12,485 bases of DNA from Halobacteriales archaeon QH_10_65_19 (GCA_003022085.1 PXQK01000158.1:1-12485); one strand, 5' to 3'. Positions 1 to 8,742 are shown, counted from the first letter of the stretch. Notes: generated from the letters alone by a model not told the origin. Made by a program: numbers and translations.

Positions 1-76
1 GGTCACGCGAGCGGAGCGAGCGGGACAACGGACGTCGCAGCCCGCGCAGCGAAGCGAGCAGGACCGTCTTCCGGTA

Positions 77-99
77 CCCCCGAGTCGAGCGATCGGGGG
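77..99 (+). terminator. Inverted repeat, possible end of an upstream transcript
   Basis: CCCCCGA (77-83) and TCGGGGG (93-99) form a perfect 7-base-pair stem with a 9-base loop. No T-run follows, so it is not a classic terminator. Its place after what is probably the end of an upstream gene, and before the crotonase promoter region, suggests a 3'-end structure. This is inference. Confidence 0.3.
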
Positions 100-107
100 C
101 TTCCCCG

Positions 108-136
108 TCACGAATCCTCAATTCCTTTCACGAATC
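108..136 (+). repeat. Pair of 9-base direct repeats upstream of the crotonase gene
   Basis: TCACGAATC occurs exactly at 108-116 and again at 128-136, a period of 20 bases or about two helical turns. The pair sits directly upstream of the TATA-like ACTATAGT (137-144). This is the position of an archaeal activator or repressor site. Confidence 0.5.
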
Positions 137-144
137 ACTATAGT
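137..144 (+). promoter_or_regulatory. Possible TATA box of the crotonase gene
   Basis: ACTATAGT is the only AT-rich box near the expected gene start. Transcription would begin around 167, just before the first recognisable crotonase codon at 175 and an ATG at 176 that is in the wrong frame. The assignment is weak because the start codon itself is unresolved. Confidence 0.3.
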
Positions 145-174
145 CTCCCTCTGGTAAAGAGTCACGCACGACCC

Positions 175-930
175 TATGACGGCGTTGCGACCGTCACGCT
201 AGACGACCCGGAGAGCCGGAACGCCTTCGACCTCGGGACCGCCGACGAGCTGATCGACGCGGCGACGACGCTCGGAACCGACCCTGACGTCCGCTGTATC
301 GTGTTGACCCACACCAGCGAGTTCTTCGGCACCGGTGCCGATCTGACACAGCTCTCGGGAGACGAGAGCGACGCGCCCACGATCCGGCGGCTTGCCGGCC
401 GGTTGCACGAGGCCGTCGTCGGGTTCCACCAGGTGCCGACACCCGTGGTCGGAGGGATCGACGGCGTCGCCGCCGGCGCGGGGTTCGGGCTGGCACTGAT
501 TCCGGACCTGCTGCTGTTGAGCGAAGACGCCCGTCTCGAGTTCGCGTACCCGCGGATCGGCCTCACTGGCGACTGTGGCTCGACGTTTTTCCTGCCGCGG
601 CTCGTCGGCCTCCGGACGGCAAAGGAGATCGCCCTACTGGACGAGCCCATCGACGCCGAGCGTGCCACAGACTTGGGGCTCGCGACCGAGGTTGTGCCAG
701 CCGAGGCGTTCGACGACCGTCTGGCGGAACTCGCGGGCGACCTCGCCGCGGGACCGACAGCCGCGCTCGGGAACACTTCGCGGCTGCTGACCGAGAGCTT
801 CGACCGGAGCCTCGAATCACAGCTTGCTGCCGAAACCGACAGTATCGGGCGGGCAACGGAGACGACCGACTACGAACGCGGGTACGCGGCCTTCTTCGGC
901 GACGACGAGCCGGAGTTCGTCGGCGAGTAA
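175..930 (+). CDS. Crotonase-fold protein (enoyl-CoA hydratase/isomerase family), start unresolved
   Basis: Crotonase homology starts at 175 (YDGVATVTLDDPE) and runs to TAA at 928-930, giving about 251 residues, the normal family length. The two oxyanion-hole regions are visible as FFGTGADL and GIDGVAAGAGFG, and the family C-terminal part is complete. The two hydratase glutamates are missing: the position after the GAGF motif is Gly and the usual P-E glutamate is replaced by Tyr. An Asp in GDCGST matches the position of the catalytic Asp in PaaG-type and other enoyl-CoA isomerases, so an isomerase-like or other crotonase reaction is more likely than hydration. No ATG, GTG or TTG occurs in this frame between the window edge and GTG 301. 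Starting at 301 would remove about 42 conserved residues. The ATG at 176 is in another frame and stops after eight codons. The true start may be a rare codon (for example CTG 151), or a small frameshift may exist. The dehydrogenase gene starts 82 bases downstream. Confidence 0.75.
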   Translation, partial: YDGVATVTLDDPESRNAFDLGTADELIDAATTLGTDPDVRCIVLTHTSEFFGTGADLTQLSGDESDAPTIRRLAGRLHEAVVGFHQVPTPVVGGIDGVAAGAGFGLALIPDLLLLSEDARLEFAYPRIGLTGDCGSTFFLPRLVGLRTAKEIALLDEPIDAERATDLGLATEVVPAEAFDDRLAELAGDLAAGPTAALGNTSRLLTESFDRSLESQLAAETDSIGRATETTDYERGYAAFFGDDEPEFVGE

Positions 931-958
931 AATCGAACGACGGGAGCCCGGAGGAAGG

Positions 959-966
959 CGATATAT
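959..966 (+). promoter_or_regulatory. TATA-like box ahead of the acyl-CoA dehydrogenase gene
   Basis: CGATATAT at 959-966 lies 47-54 bases before ATG 1013. Transcription from it would start near 990 and give a short leader with a weak GAAGG ribosome site at 1005-1009. This favours ATG 1013 over the in-frame ATGs at 965 and 980. It also suggests that the three downstream genes can be transcribed separately from the crotonase gene. A second AT-rich run (973-979) could act instead. Confidence 0.4.
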
Positions 967-1012
967 GGTAACTAATAAGATGGCGTCGGCGCCAGGTGCA
1001 AACAGAAGGCGA

Positions 1013-2230
1013 ATGAACTTCACCGAGGATCCCTCACACAGTCTCATCAGATCGACGGCCGAGAGCATCGCCACGGAGTACGGGCCGGCGTACTGGCGGG
1101 AGAAAGAGGCAAACGGCGAGTTCGCCGAGGGGTTCTGGGACGAACTCGCAGCGGCGGACTTCCACGGCCTCCTGATCCCCGAGGAGTACGGCGGCGCAGA
1201 CATGGGCATGCAGGAGATGGGGATCGCGATGGAGACTCTCTGTGCGGAGGGCTGTGGGATGGCCGGCACCTGGTACCTTGTGCTGACCGCCGGCATGGCC
1301 GCCGTCGGGATCAAAGAGCACGGCACCGAGGCGCAAAAGGAGACATACCTCCCCGACATCGCGGCGGGGAAGCGGAACTTCTCGATCGGCATCACCGAGC
1401 CGCGGGCGGGGACGAACACACTTAACGTCGAGACCCGCGCCGAGAAGGACACCTCCGAGCAGAGCTCGGCGAGCCCTGCTGGGCCGGAGGCTTCGCAGGA
1501 CGGCGACGAGTACGTGCTCAACGGCGAGAAAGCCTGGATCACCTTCTCGGATCGGGCAGACAACATGATCCTCGTGACGCGGACGACACCCCGGGAGGAG
1601 GCCGACGGACGGACCGACGGGATCAGCCTCTTCATCCTCGACATGGACGATCCCGGGATCGAGGTGTCGCCGATCCCGAAACACGCGATCAACTACTCGA
1701 AGTCCTGCGAGGTGTTCATCGAGGACGTCCGCGTCCCTGCGGAGAACATCCTGGGCGAGGAAGACGGGGGCTGGTGGCCGCTCGTAGACATGCTCAACCC
1801 CGAACGGATCGGCTTCGCCGCCGCGGGCACCGGCATCGGGAAGCTGGCTGCCGACGCCGCCATCGAGTACGCGAACGACCGCGAGGTGTTCGGGACACCG
1901 ATCGGCACCCACCAGGCAGTGTCGTTCCCAGTCACAAAGCCCTACGCCCGCATGGAGACAGCAGCGCTGATGCGAGACAAGGCCGCCTGGCTGTACGACC
2001 AGGGCGAGGACTGTGGCTACGAGACCAACGTCGCGAAGGCAACCGCCGTCGAGGCGGGGATCGAGGCGGTCAAGCAGTCAATGCAGGCGTTCGGCGGCTG
2101 GGGATACGCAAAGGAGTACGACGTCGAGCGCTGGTGGCGCGAGATCAATCTCACGCGGCTGGCGCCCGTCACCCAGCAGATGGCGTACAACCACATCAGC
2201 CAGCAGCTCGGATTTCCGAGGTCGTACTAG
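1013..2230 (+). CDS. Acyl-CoA dehydrogenase, isovaleryl/long-chain type active site
   Basis: This is an FAD-dependent acyl-CoA dehydrogenase of 405 residues, a normal length, that introduces a 2,3-double bond into an acyl-CoA. The middle beta-domain flavin motif is [13 protein letters not shown], and the C-terminal domain has [11 protein letters not shown] with a [15 protein letters not shown] tail. The Glu of the medium-chain enzymes (YEGTS) is absent; that position is Pro. A Glu at residue 264 in LNPERI aligns with the catalytic Glu of isovaleryl- and long-chain acyl-CoA dehydrogenases, which points to branched or longer substrates. ATG 1013 is chosen because family proteins begin close to this point and it has a weak ribosome site. 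Residues 147-163 are an extra palindrome-encoded segment not expected in the family. The stop is 1 base before the next ATG, so the gene is co-transcribed with the biotin carboxylase. The product is probably cytoplasmic and passes electrons to electron-transfer flavoprotein (family knowledge). Confidence 0.92.
   Translation: MNFTEDPSHSLIRSTAESIATEYGPAYWREKEANGEFAEGFWDELAAADFHGLLIPEEYGGADMGMQEMGIAMETLCAEGCGMAGTWYLVLTAGMAAVGIKEHGTEAQKETYLPDIAAGKRNFSIGITEPRAGTNTLNVETRAEKDTSEQSSASPAGPEASQDGDEYVLNGEKAWITFSDRADNMILVTRTTPREEADGRTDGISLFILDMDDPGIEVSPIPKHAINYSKSCEVFIEDVRVPAENILGEEDGGWWPLVDMLNPERIGFAAAGTGIGKLAADAAIEYANDREVFGTPIGTHQAVSFPVTKPYARMETAALMRDKAAWLYDQGEDCGYETNVAKATAVEAGIEAVKQSMQAFGGWGYAKEYDVERWWREINLTRLAPVTQQMAYNHISQQLGFPRSY
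1446..1501 (+). repeat. Palindromic in-frame insert in the acyl-CoA dehydrogenase gene
   Basis: Codons 147-163 interrupt a stretch that otherwise reads [16 protein letters not shown], a standard dehydrogenase sequence. The insert is 51 bases and keeps the frame. It is bounded by AGGAC at 1446-1450 and again at 1497-1501, like a 5-base target duplication. Between them CCTCCGAGCAG (1452-1462) and GCTCG (1464-1468) pair with CGAGC (1470-1474), CTGCT (1476-1480) and CGGAGG (1485-1490), forming a long hairpin with a 4-base bulge. The encoded peptide is rich in Ser, Ala, Pro and Glu, as suits a surface loop. The mobile origin is inference. Confidence 0.5.
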
Positions 2231-2231
2231 A

Positions 2232-4061
<1,830 letters not shown>

Positions 4062-4065
4062 TACC

Positions 4066-5817
4066 ATGAGAGTGCGCGTCCCGGACGACACGACAGAGGA
4101 ACAGGCGCAGGTCATCGGCGAGGCGCTCGCCGAGCAGTATTACGACGACGTCACGGTGCTGGTCAACGGCGAGAAACTCATCGAGGTCCCGTACCACGGC
4201 CCTGGCCACGTCTCTGGACCCGACCCGGAGATGGGGTCGACCGAGCGCGAACAGCGGCTGTGGGAAGAGATCGCCGAGATCCACGAGGGCGGGCCGGAAA
4301 AGTACAAAGAACAGCTTCCGGAGCAGGGCAAACGGTTCGTCAGGGACCGCATCGATCTGTGGTTCAATCCCGAGCAGGGCTCGGCAGGCAGCCAGACGCA
4401 GTCTGGCAGTAACGACGGGTTCCTGTTCGAGGATGGCACGTTTGCCGAGTTCGACGCCGACGATACACTGCCCGCCGACGGGCTCATCACGGGTGGCGCG
4501 GAGTTCGAGGGTCGGGACCTCCACTTCATGGCCAACGACTACACCGTCAAGCGGGGCAGTATGGCGGCCAAGGGTGTCGAAAAGTTCCTCCGGATGCAGC
4601 AGCGGGCCCTGAAGACCGGGCGCCCGGTGCTGTACCTGATGGACTCCTCCGGTGGGCGGATCGACCAGCAGACGGGCTTTTTTGCCAACCGCGAGGGAAT
4701 CGGAAAGTACTACTACAACCACTCGATGCTCTCGGGGCGCGTGCCACAGATCTGCGTTCTCTACGGCCCGTGTATCGCCGGTGCCGCATACACCCCGGTG
4801 TTCGCCGACTTTACGATCATGGTCCGGGAGATGTCGGCGATGGCGATCGCCAGCCCCCGGATGGTCCAGATGGTCACCGGCGAGGACATCTCGATGGAGG
4901 ATCTCGGCGGTCCGGACGTCCACTCACGACACTCCGGGAGCGCCGACCTCGTCGCGGACAACGAGGAACACGCCCGCGAGTTAGTCGCGACCCTCGTCAG
5001 CTACCTTCCGGACAACAGCGACGAGAAACCGCCACAGACCGAGGGGGAAAGTCCGGGGACATCGCCGAAAGATATCGACAGCATCGTTCCACAGGCACCC
5101 AACCGCGGCTACGACATGACAGACCTCATCGACTGCGTGGTCGACGCCGGGTCGTGGTTCGAACTCCAGCCGGAGTTCGGTCAGGAGATACTCACCGGGT
5201 TCGCGCGAATCGACGGCCGGCCCGTGGGGATTGTGGCGAACCAACCCGCTGCGCGCGCCGGCGCAATCTTCCCCGACGCCGCACAGAAGGCCGCGGAGTT
5301 CATCTGGACGTGTGACGCGTTCAACGTCCCCCTTCTCTACCTCTGTGACACGCCGGGGTTCATGGCCGGCTCCGGGGTCGAGAAGGACGCCATTCTGGAG
5401 AAGGGCAAGAAGATGATCTACGCGACCTCCTCCGCGACAGTCCCGAAACAGTGTGTCGTGGTCCGGAAGGCCTACGGTGCCGGCATCTACGCGATGTCCG
5501 GGCCGGCCTACGACCCCGAGTCGACGATTGCGCTGCCCTCGGGCGAGATCGCCATTATGGGGCCGGAGGCGGCGATCAACGCGGTGTACGCCCGGAAGCT
5601 CGCGGAAATCGAGGACGATGCGGAACGCGAACAAAGAGAGCAGGAACTGCGCGAGGAGTACCGCGAGGACATTGACGTCCGCCGGATGGCCAGCGAGGTC
5701 GTCATCGATGAGGTCGTCCCGCCGAGCACGCTCCGCGAGGAACTCGAAAACCGCTTCGCGTTCTATGAAACCGTCGAGAAGGACCTCCCCGACAAGAAAC
5801 ACGGAACCATCCTGTAG
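4066..5817 (+). CDS. Acyl-CoA carboxylase beta chain (carboxyltransferase)
   Basis: A 583-residue carboxyltransferase of the crotonase-like PCC/MCC beta family. It moves CO2 from carboxybiotin on the preceding gene product to an acyl- or enoyl-CoA. The N-terminal half carries the CoA-binding region (GLITGGAEFEGRDLHFMAND, 139-158; MDSSGGRIDQQ, 192-202; YGPCIAGAAYTP, 233-244). The C-terminal half carries the carboxybiotin region (NQPAARAGAIFPDAAQKAAEFI, DTPGFMAGSG, RKAYGAGIYAMSGPAYDP). The GAG-x-YAMSG-x-AYDP segment looks more like methylcrotonyl-CoA carboxylase beta than like classical propionyl-CoA enzymes, but this is a judgement by eye. About 95 extra residues precede the core. The first 35 (MRVRVPDDTTEEQAQVIGEA and on) weakly resemble the small epsilon/PccX-type subunits of other carboxylases. 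Residues 102-116 are a Gln/Ser/Gly-rich insert encoded by two adjacent hairpins. The start at 4066 follows a good ribosome site. Confidence 0.92.
   Translation: MRVRVPDDTTEEQAQVIGEALAEQYYDDVTVLVNGEKLIEVPYHGPGHVSGPDPEMGSTEREQRLWEEIAEIHEGGPEKYKEQLPEQGKRFVRDRIDLWFNPEQGSAGSQTQSGSNDGFLFEDGTFAEFDADDTLPADGLITGGAEFEGRDLHFMANDYTVKRGSMAAKGVEKFLRMQQRALKTGRPVLYLMDSSGGRIDQQTGFFANREGIGKYYYNHSMLSGRVPQICVLYGPCIAGAAYTPVFADFTIMVREMSAMAIASPRMVQMVTGEDISMEDLGGPDVHSRHSGSADLVADNEEHARELVATLVSYLPDNSDEKPPQTEGESPGTSPKDIDSIVPQAPNRGYDMTDLIDCVVDAGSWFELQPEFGQEILTGFARIDGRPVGIVANQPAARAGAIFPDAAQKAAEFIWTCDAFNVPLLYLCDTPGFMAGSGVEKDAILEKGKKMIYATSSATVPKQCVVVRKAYGAGIYAMSGPAYDPESTIALPSGEIAIMGPEAAINAVYARKLAEIEDDAEREQREQELREEYREDIDVRRMASEVVIDEVVPPSTLREELENRFAFYETVEKDLPDKKHGTIL
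4370..4407 (+). repeat. Twin-hairpin in-frame insert in the carboxyltransferase gene
   Basis: Two perfect inverted repeats lie side by side inside the gene: CCGAGC-AGG-GCTCGG (4370-4384) and GCCAGAC-GCA-GTCTGGC (4391-4407). They encode residues 102-114, a Gln/Ser/Gly-rich loop between conserved WF and LFEDGTFAEFD. The first 16 bases (4370-4385) match 15 of 16 bases at 1455-1470 in the dehydrogenase insert and are read in the same frame (PEQGSA versus SEQSSA). Confidence 0.45.
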
Positions 5818-5850
5818 CCGCCGTGACTATCCCGGAACCGCCGGACGAGA

Positions 5851-5869
5851 GTCAAAACTCGCTTTGAGC
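5851..5869. promoter_or_regulatory. Operator-like palindrome, distal site
   Basis: TCAAAA-N5-TTTGAG at 5852-5868 is a partial palindrome between the carboxyltransferase stop and the regulator start. It has the same half-sites as the proximal site, whose centre lies 63 bases downstream. Confidence 0.5.
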
Positions 5870-5912
5870 TACCTGTCGTGCCGTTTCCGCGGGAAGCGTG
5901 GCTGACTGGGTA

Positions 5913-5932
5913 ACTCAAAATTGCTTTTGAGT
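5913..5932. promoter_or_regulatory. Operator-like palindrome, proximal site
   Basis: ACTCAAAA-TTGC-TTTTGAGT is a perfect 20-base inverted repeat with 8-base arms. It ends 10 bases upstream of the TATA-like box of the winged-helix gene, so a bound protein could hinder or help TFB/TBP. The dimeric winged-helix product of the next gene is the natural candidate binder (inference). Confidence 0.65.
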
Positions 5933-5942
5933 CATCACGGTG

Positions 5943-5950
5943 TTTTATTG
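5943..5950 (+). promoter_or_regulatory. TATA-like box of the winged-helix regulator
   Basis: TTTTATTG lies about 36 bases before ATG 5983. This predicts a transcript start near 5973 and a leader of about 10 bases. It argues against the in-frame TTG at 5965 as the start. Confidence 0.5.
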
Positions 5951-5982
5951 GGTCGCGAACCAAGTTGTCGTATCAGCCATCC

Positions 5983-6444
5983 ATGTCCCGACTGCTTCCC
6001 ACGAGCACCGACCCGTCGGTCGACGGGGGCGGTGACCCATCAGTCATGTACGTCGACAGCGAACAAACACGGAATGTGATCTCGACGCTTTCCTCGGACA
6101 CGGCCTACGAAATCTTCCAGCAGCTGAACGAGCAGCCCCTGACTCCCTCCGAGATCGCCGACAGAGTCGACCTCTCGGTCCAGAACGCAAGCTACCACCT
6201 TGCGAACCTGGAGGAGGCGAACCTCGTCGAGGTGATCGACACCTGCTACTCGGAGAAGGGGCGGGAGATGGATATCTACGCCGTCACGAGCGAGCCGAAG
6301 ATACTCATCCTGGGAAGCGAGGACGATCAGACGAGCGTCCAGCGGGCGTTCAGCCAGCTTGCTGGCGCTATGGGCGCCTCAGCCGTCCTGATTGCGGCCT
6401 GGCAGTCGGTCTCCGGCCTTGCAGAAACACTGTTGGGCTCCTGA
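5983..6444 (+). CDS. ArsR-like winged-helix transcriptional regulator with short hydrophobic tail
   Basis: A 153-residue protein. Residues 38-105 form a winged helix-turn-helix: SDTAYEIFQQLNEQPLTPSE as the first helices, IADRVDLSVQNASYHLANLE as the recognition helix region, and a wing (VIDTCYSEKGREMDIYAV). The sequence resembles a haloarchaeal ArsR-type family that often continues into several membrane helices. Here residues 124-151 are mildly hydrophobic (AGAMGASAVLIAAW) and the protein then stops, so it may be a short membrane-anchored or truncated member. It lies 165 bases after the carboxylase operon on the same strand, behind two matching palindromes, so autoregulation and control of the operon are plausible but not shown. 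Start ATG 5983 is chosen from the TATA position. Confidence 0.82.
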   Translation: MSRLLPTSTDPSVDGGGDPSVMYVDSEQTRNVISTLSSDTAYEIFQQLNEQPLTPSEIADRVDLSVQNASYHLANLEEANLVEVIDTCYSEKGREMDIYAVTSEPKILILGSEDDQTSVQRAFSQLAGAMGASAVLIAAWQSVSGLAETLLGS

Positions 6445-6462
6445 TGGAGCCGTGCGGAGTGG

Positions 6463-6475
6463 GTCTTTTGTTTTA
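6463..6475 (+). terminator. T-rich run between convergent genes
   Basis: GTCTTTTGTTTTA begins 19 bases after the regulator stop and overlaps the stop codon of the convergent membrane gene. T-runs are typical archaeal terminators, and this one would end the regulator transcript. Confidence 0.5.
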
Positions 6476-7339
6476 CGCGTTCGATGGAGCCTCGAAGGCG
6501 CCGCTGACGTACTGGTGGACGAACACGCCGGAGTAGAGGATGGTCACAGCCATGTCGAAGGCGAGCCGAACGCCACCGGCGAACGAGAGGCCGAACGATC
6601 GGAGTACGACTGTCGTCTCACCGTACCGGAGCGAGAGCGCGATCGGGCTTCCGGGGTCGGCCAGCCGCGTGTCGAGCGCGACGCCCACCCCGAGGAGCAG
6701 TGCGAACCCGCTGAGGACGAGAAACACCTTGCGCCTGTGGAGGCTCGTGAGCCGCCAGCTGGCTCGGAGCGACCCGGCGGGACCGTAGCCGCCGACGAAG
6801 CAGGCCTCCGGGACGAACCAGAACTTCAACAGGAGGTAGACGACGCTCGCCGCGACGGCCAGAAGGACCACGACGTCGGTGGCGAAGGTGCTCACGCCGG
6901 CCGTCTCGAGCGCGACGCGGGCTGGCTGGGAGAGCACTCTCGCGACGAACAGCCCGACGGAGACGAGCAACGCGACCACGAGGATGGCCGCGCCAACGAA
7001 CGCCGGAAACCGGCGGAGAACGGTCCGGAGAGCGTCGGCAGCGGAGGGCTCTCGGTGGGCAAGCACGTCGCGGCCGACTACGCCGATGTATCCCCGACCG
7101 GCGAAGACACCGGCGACCCCGACGATAGCCCCCGCGAGCGCGAACTCCCCGAGACCGAGCACCACGAACAGCTGGAGGAATGCCACCCCCAGAAAGACGA
7201 GCGGGATCGAGGGGCGGTCGATCACGATCCGGGTGCTCCAGCGGAGCATCCCCGCCACCGACCGCCGGAGCGCCTCGCCGTCGACCTGCTGGCAGCGAAC
7301 ACAGCCACACCCCTCGGTGTCCGTTCTGAGCTTAACCAT
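6473..7339 (-). CDS. Multipass membrane protein of unknown function
   Basis: A 288-residue protein with about six hydrophobic segments, near residues 45-64, 66-86, 112-134, 152-176, 204-222 and 250-275. A short cytoplasm-like N-terminus carries a C-x-C-x-x-C motif (Cys11, Cys13, Cys16). A conserved-looking loop, PEACFVGGYGP-x-x-SLRASWRLT (177-198), recalls haloarchaeal integral membrane proteins of the DUF4013/DUF7847 kind, in which a similar S-W-x-L-T loop separates helices. I do not recognise a precise function. The ATG at 7339 is the first start of the open frame. No clear TATA box was found at the usual distance, only weak boxes around 7362-7375. It lies 153 bases downstream of the secreted protein gene on the same strand and converges with the regulator. 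Confidence 0.75.
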   Translation of the reverse strand: MVKLRTDTEGCGCVRCQQVDGEALRRSVAGMLRWSTRIVIDRPSIPLVFLGVAFLQLFVVLGLGEFALAGAIVGVAGVFAGRGYIGVVGRDVLAHREPSAADALRTVLRRFPAFVGAAILVVALLVSVGLFVARVLSQPARVALETAGVSTFATDVVVLLAVAASVVYLLLKFWFVPEACFVGGYGPAGSLRASWRLTSLHRRKVFLVLSGFALLLGVGVALDTRLADPGSPIALSLRYGETTVVLRSFGLSFAGGVRLAFDMAVTILYSGVFVHQYVSGAFEAPSNA

Positions 7340-7492
7340 CTGTCGGGGGACACCACCTATCTGTGCCGTATGCTTGTGGCCCGCGACCGGCCGCAGCGAT
7401 CCGACCTTGGAGGCACATTCCGTTCGTACTCACTCGCGCGACAACGGTGATCGTTACGTATATCTGTCTGTCATGTCCATCGGTTCGGCGCA

Positions 7493-8719
7493 CTACCGAA
7501 AGGGGTCCGGTGGCCCCGGCGAGATGTTGTCGGGCCACGTGGCAGTTCCTGTAGAATCGGAGTCACAGCCGACGGAGTCGGCGATACCGGTGAGCGCATC
7601 GACGTCCGGGAGTCCGCTCACGCGGTACGAGAGGTCGCCACAGTCCCAAGCCAGGCTCGTCCGACCATCGACCGACAGCAGCGTGCCGTCGACGTCCCCG
7701 ACGTTACTGTCAACGATGCGGTCGCCGTCGGCCCGGAGCGTCCGCTCCGAGACGCGGACCGTGATCGTCTGCGCGCCCCGTGTGTATGTCAGCGTCACGC
7801 CCTGATCACCGTCGAACGTCTGGACCATCGCCTCCTCGAGTTCGTACCCCGACGGCAGCACTGGCTCCGGAACCGTGAACTCGACGGCACTCGCTGCCGA
7901 CTCCACACTGGGGTAGGTCTCCATCTCGGGCACTGTCGGGTCAGTCACGTTGGCCCGCTCGGGCGGGTCAAAATCGAACGCTTCCTCCTCGTCGATGTCG
8001 GCACCGACCGTGAGTTCGTGGTACTTTTGGATGTTCGATCCAACCACATTCCCCTCCTCGTCAGTCCACTCGACCTCCTGTTTGACCGGGTAAGTGGTCT
8101 CTTTGTCGATCCACAGCGTCTCCCGTGTCACGAACCACCGCTCGTCGCGCGCCTCCTCGAGCTCGAACTCGTAGTCCGTGTTTCCGGCCTGGACGTCGAG
8201 TGACAGCTTGATCGCCGTGTCGTCCGGCGGAGTGAGTTCGACGACGTGTGTCTCCCGGTCCTCGACCGTCTCGGTTCTGACATAGGTCGCCTCGTACTGG
8301 TCGAGCAGTTCGCGAGTGTGCCTGTGGAACGTCTGTGTCCTGTCGTCCACCTGTCGGTCGGCGTCCACCCGAACGGCACGCTGCTCGTCCTGGAAGTACC
8401 GCCACATCGTGGATTCGTTGATGACGGTCAGGTCGCTCCGCGAGTCGGCCTCGACTGCCTCCAGTACCTCGATTCTTGAGTGACCCGGCGGCTGTCTGGT
8501 GACGGCGACAGTTGCCATCTCGAACTGGTCGTCCCGCTGGAACACCTCCGTTCGGACCCCCTTGATGGGCTCGCTGTCTCTCGAGTCGACGGCCTTCTGG
8601 ACCAGCCGCTCTGGATCCGGCTCGTCGGCAGTCGAACTCCCGCCGAGGCCCAGGGACGCAGCGAGCAACAGCCCGGAAAGCAGGAGTACCGCGACGAACT
8701 GGAGGCGCTCCGACCCCAT
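7493..8719 (-). CDS. Secreted LolA-like protein with C-terminal DUF4367-type domain
   Basis: A 408-residue, very acidic protein. Residues 7-27 are a Sec-type signal or anchor (FVAVLLLSGLLLAASLGLGG) without a lipobox cysteine. Residues about 35-250 alternate short beta-like stretches (VRTEVFQRDDQFEMATVAV, DLTVINESTMWRYFQDEQRA, LWIDKETTYPVKQEVEWTDE), matching the LolA/outer-membrane lipoprotein-sorting fold that haloarchaea use in cell-surface proteins. Residues 278-385 (AVEFTVPEPVLPSGYELEEA and on) resemble the DUF4367 domain. The only two cysteines, Cys360 and Cys385, could form a disulfide outside the cell. Molecular function is unknown in archaea; lipid or peptide handling at the surface is only a guess. 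ATG 8719 is supported by a TATA-like box 27.5 bases upstream. Confidence 0.8.
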   Translation of the reverse strand: MGSERLQFVAVLLLSGLLLAASLGLGGSSTADEPDPERLVQKAVDSRDSEPIKGVRTEVFQRDDQFEMATVAVTRQPPGHSRIEVLEAVEADSRSDLTVINESTMWRYFQDEQRAVRVDADRQVDDRTQTFHRHTRELLDQYEATYVRTETVEDRETHVVELTPPDDTAIKLSLDVQAGNTDYEFELEEARDERWFVTRETLWIDKETTYPVKQEVEWTDEEGNVVGSNIQKYHELTVGADIDEEEAFDFDPPERANVTDPTVPEMETYPSVESAASAVEFTVPEPVLPSGYELEEAMVQTFDGDQGVTLTYTRGAQTITVRVSERTLRADGDRIVDSNVGDVDGTLLSVDGRTSLAWDCGDLSYRVSGLPDVDALTGIADSVGCDSDSTGTATWPDNISPGPPDPFR

Positions 8720-8742
8720 GTTCTCGTGTTAGCCAATCTCGT

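Larger units (their letters stand above)
1..150. other. Intergenic leader region with short repeats
   Basis: I see no gene in this stretch. It holds two imperfect copies (6-26 and 43-64) of a GCGAGCGGAGCGAGCGGGAC-like string, a type of sequence common between haloarchaeal genes. A perfect 7-base-pair inverted repeat lies at 77-99, two exact TCACGAATC direct repeats at 108-136, and a TATA-like ACTATAGT at 137-144. The frame of the following crotonase gene stays open to the window edge, but its translation here (rich in G, S, A and R) does not look like a haloarchaeal protein. Confidence 0.6.

Noticed and set aside
6..64. GCGAGCGGAGCGAGC-type strings as a CRISPR or mobile-element trace
   Set aside because: Only two imperfect copies without regular spacers. 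Strings of this kind are common in haloarchaeal intergenic DNA.
824..1012. Upstream extension of the acyl-CoA dehydrogenase frame
   Set aside because: It overlaps the end of the crotonase gene and gives an Arg/Thr-rich peptide. Family proteins begin near ATG 1013.
2013..2231. Upstream extension of the biotin carboxylase frame
   Set aside because: It overlaps the dehydrogenase gene and is basic and Ser-rich. The family N-terminus [11 protein letters not shown] begins right after ATG 2232.
6392..7450. A 352-codon acidic open frame on the plus strand
   Set aside because: Its composition looks haloarchaeal, but it is a frame shadow of the membrane protein gene, which has clear helices and matching ends. 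It also overlaps the regulator's stop and has no promoter.
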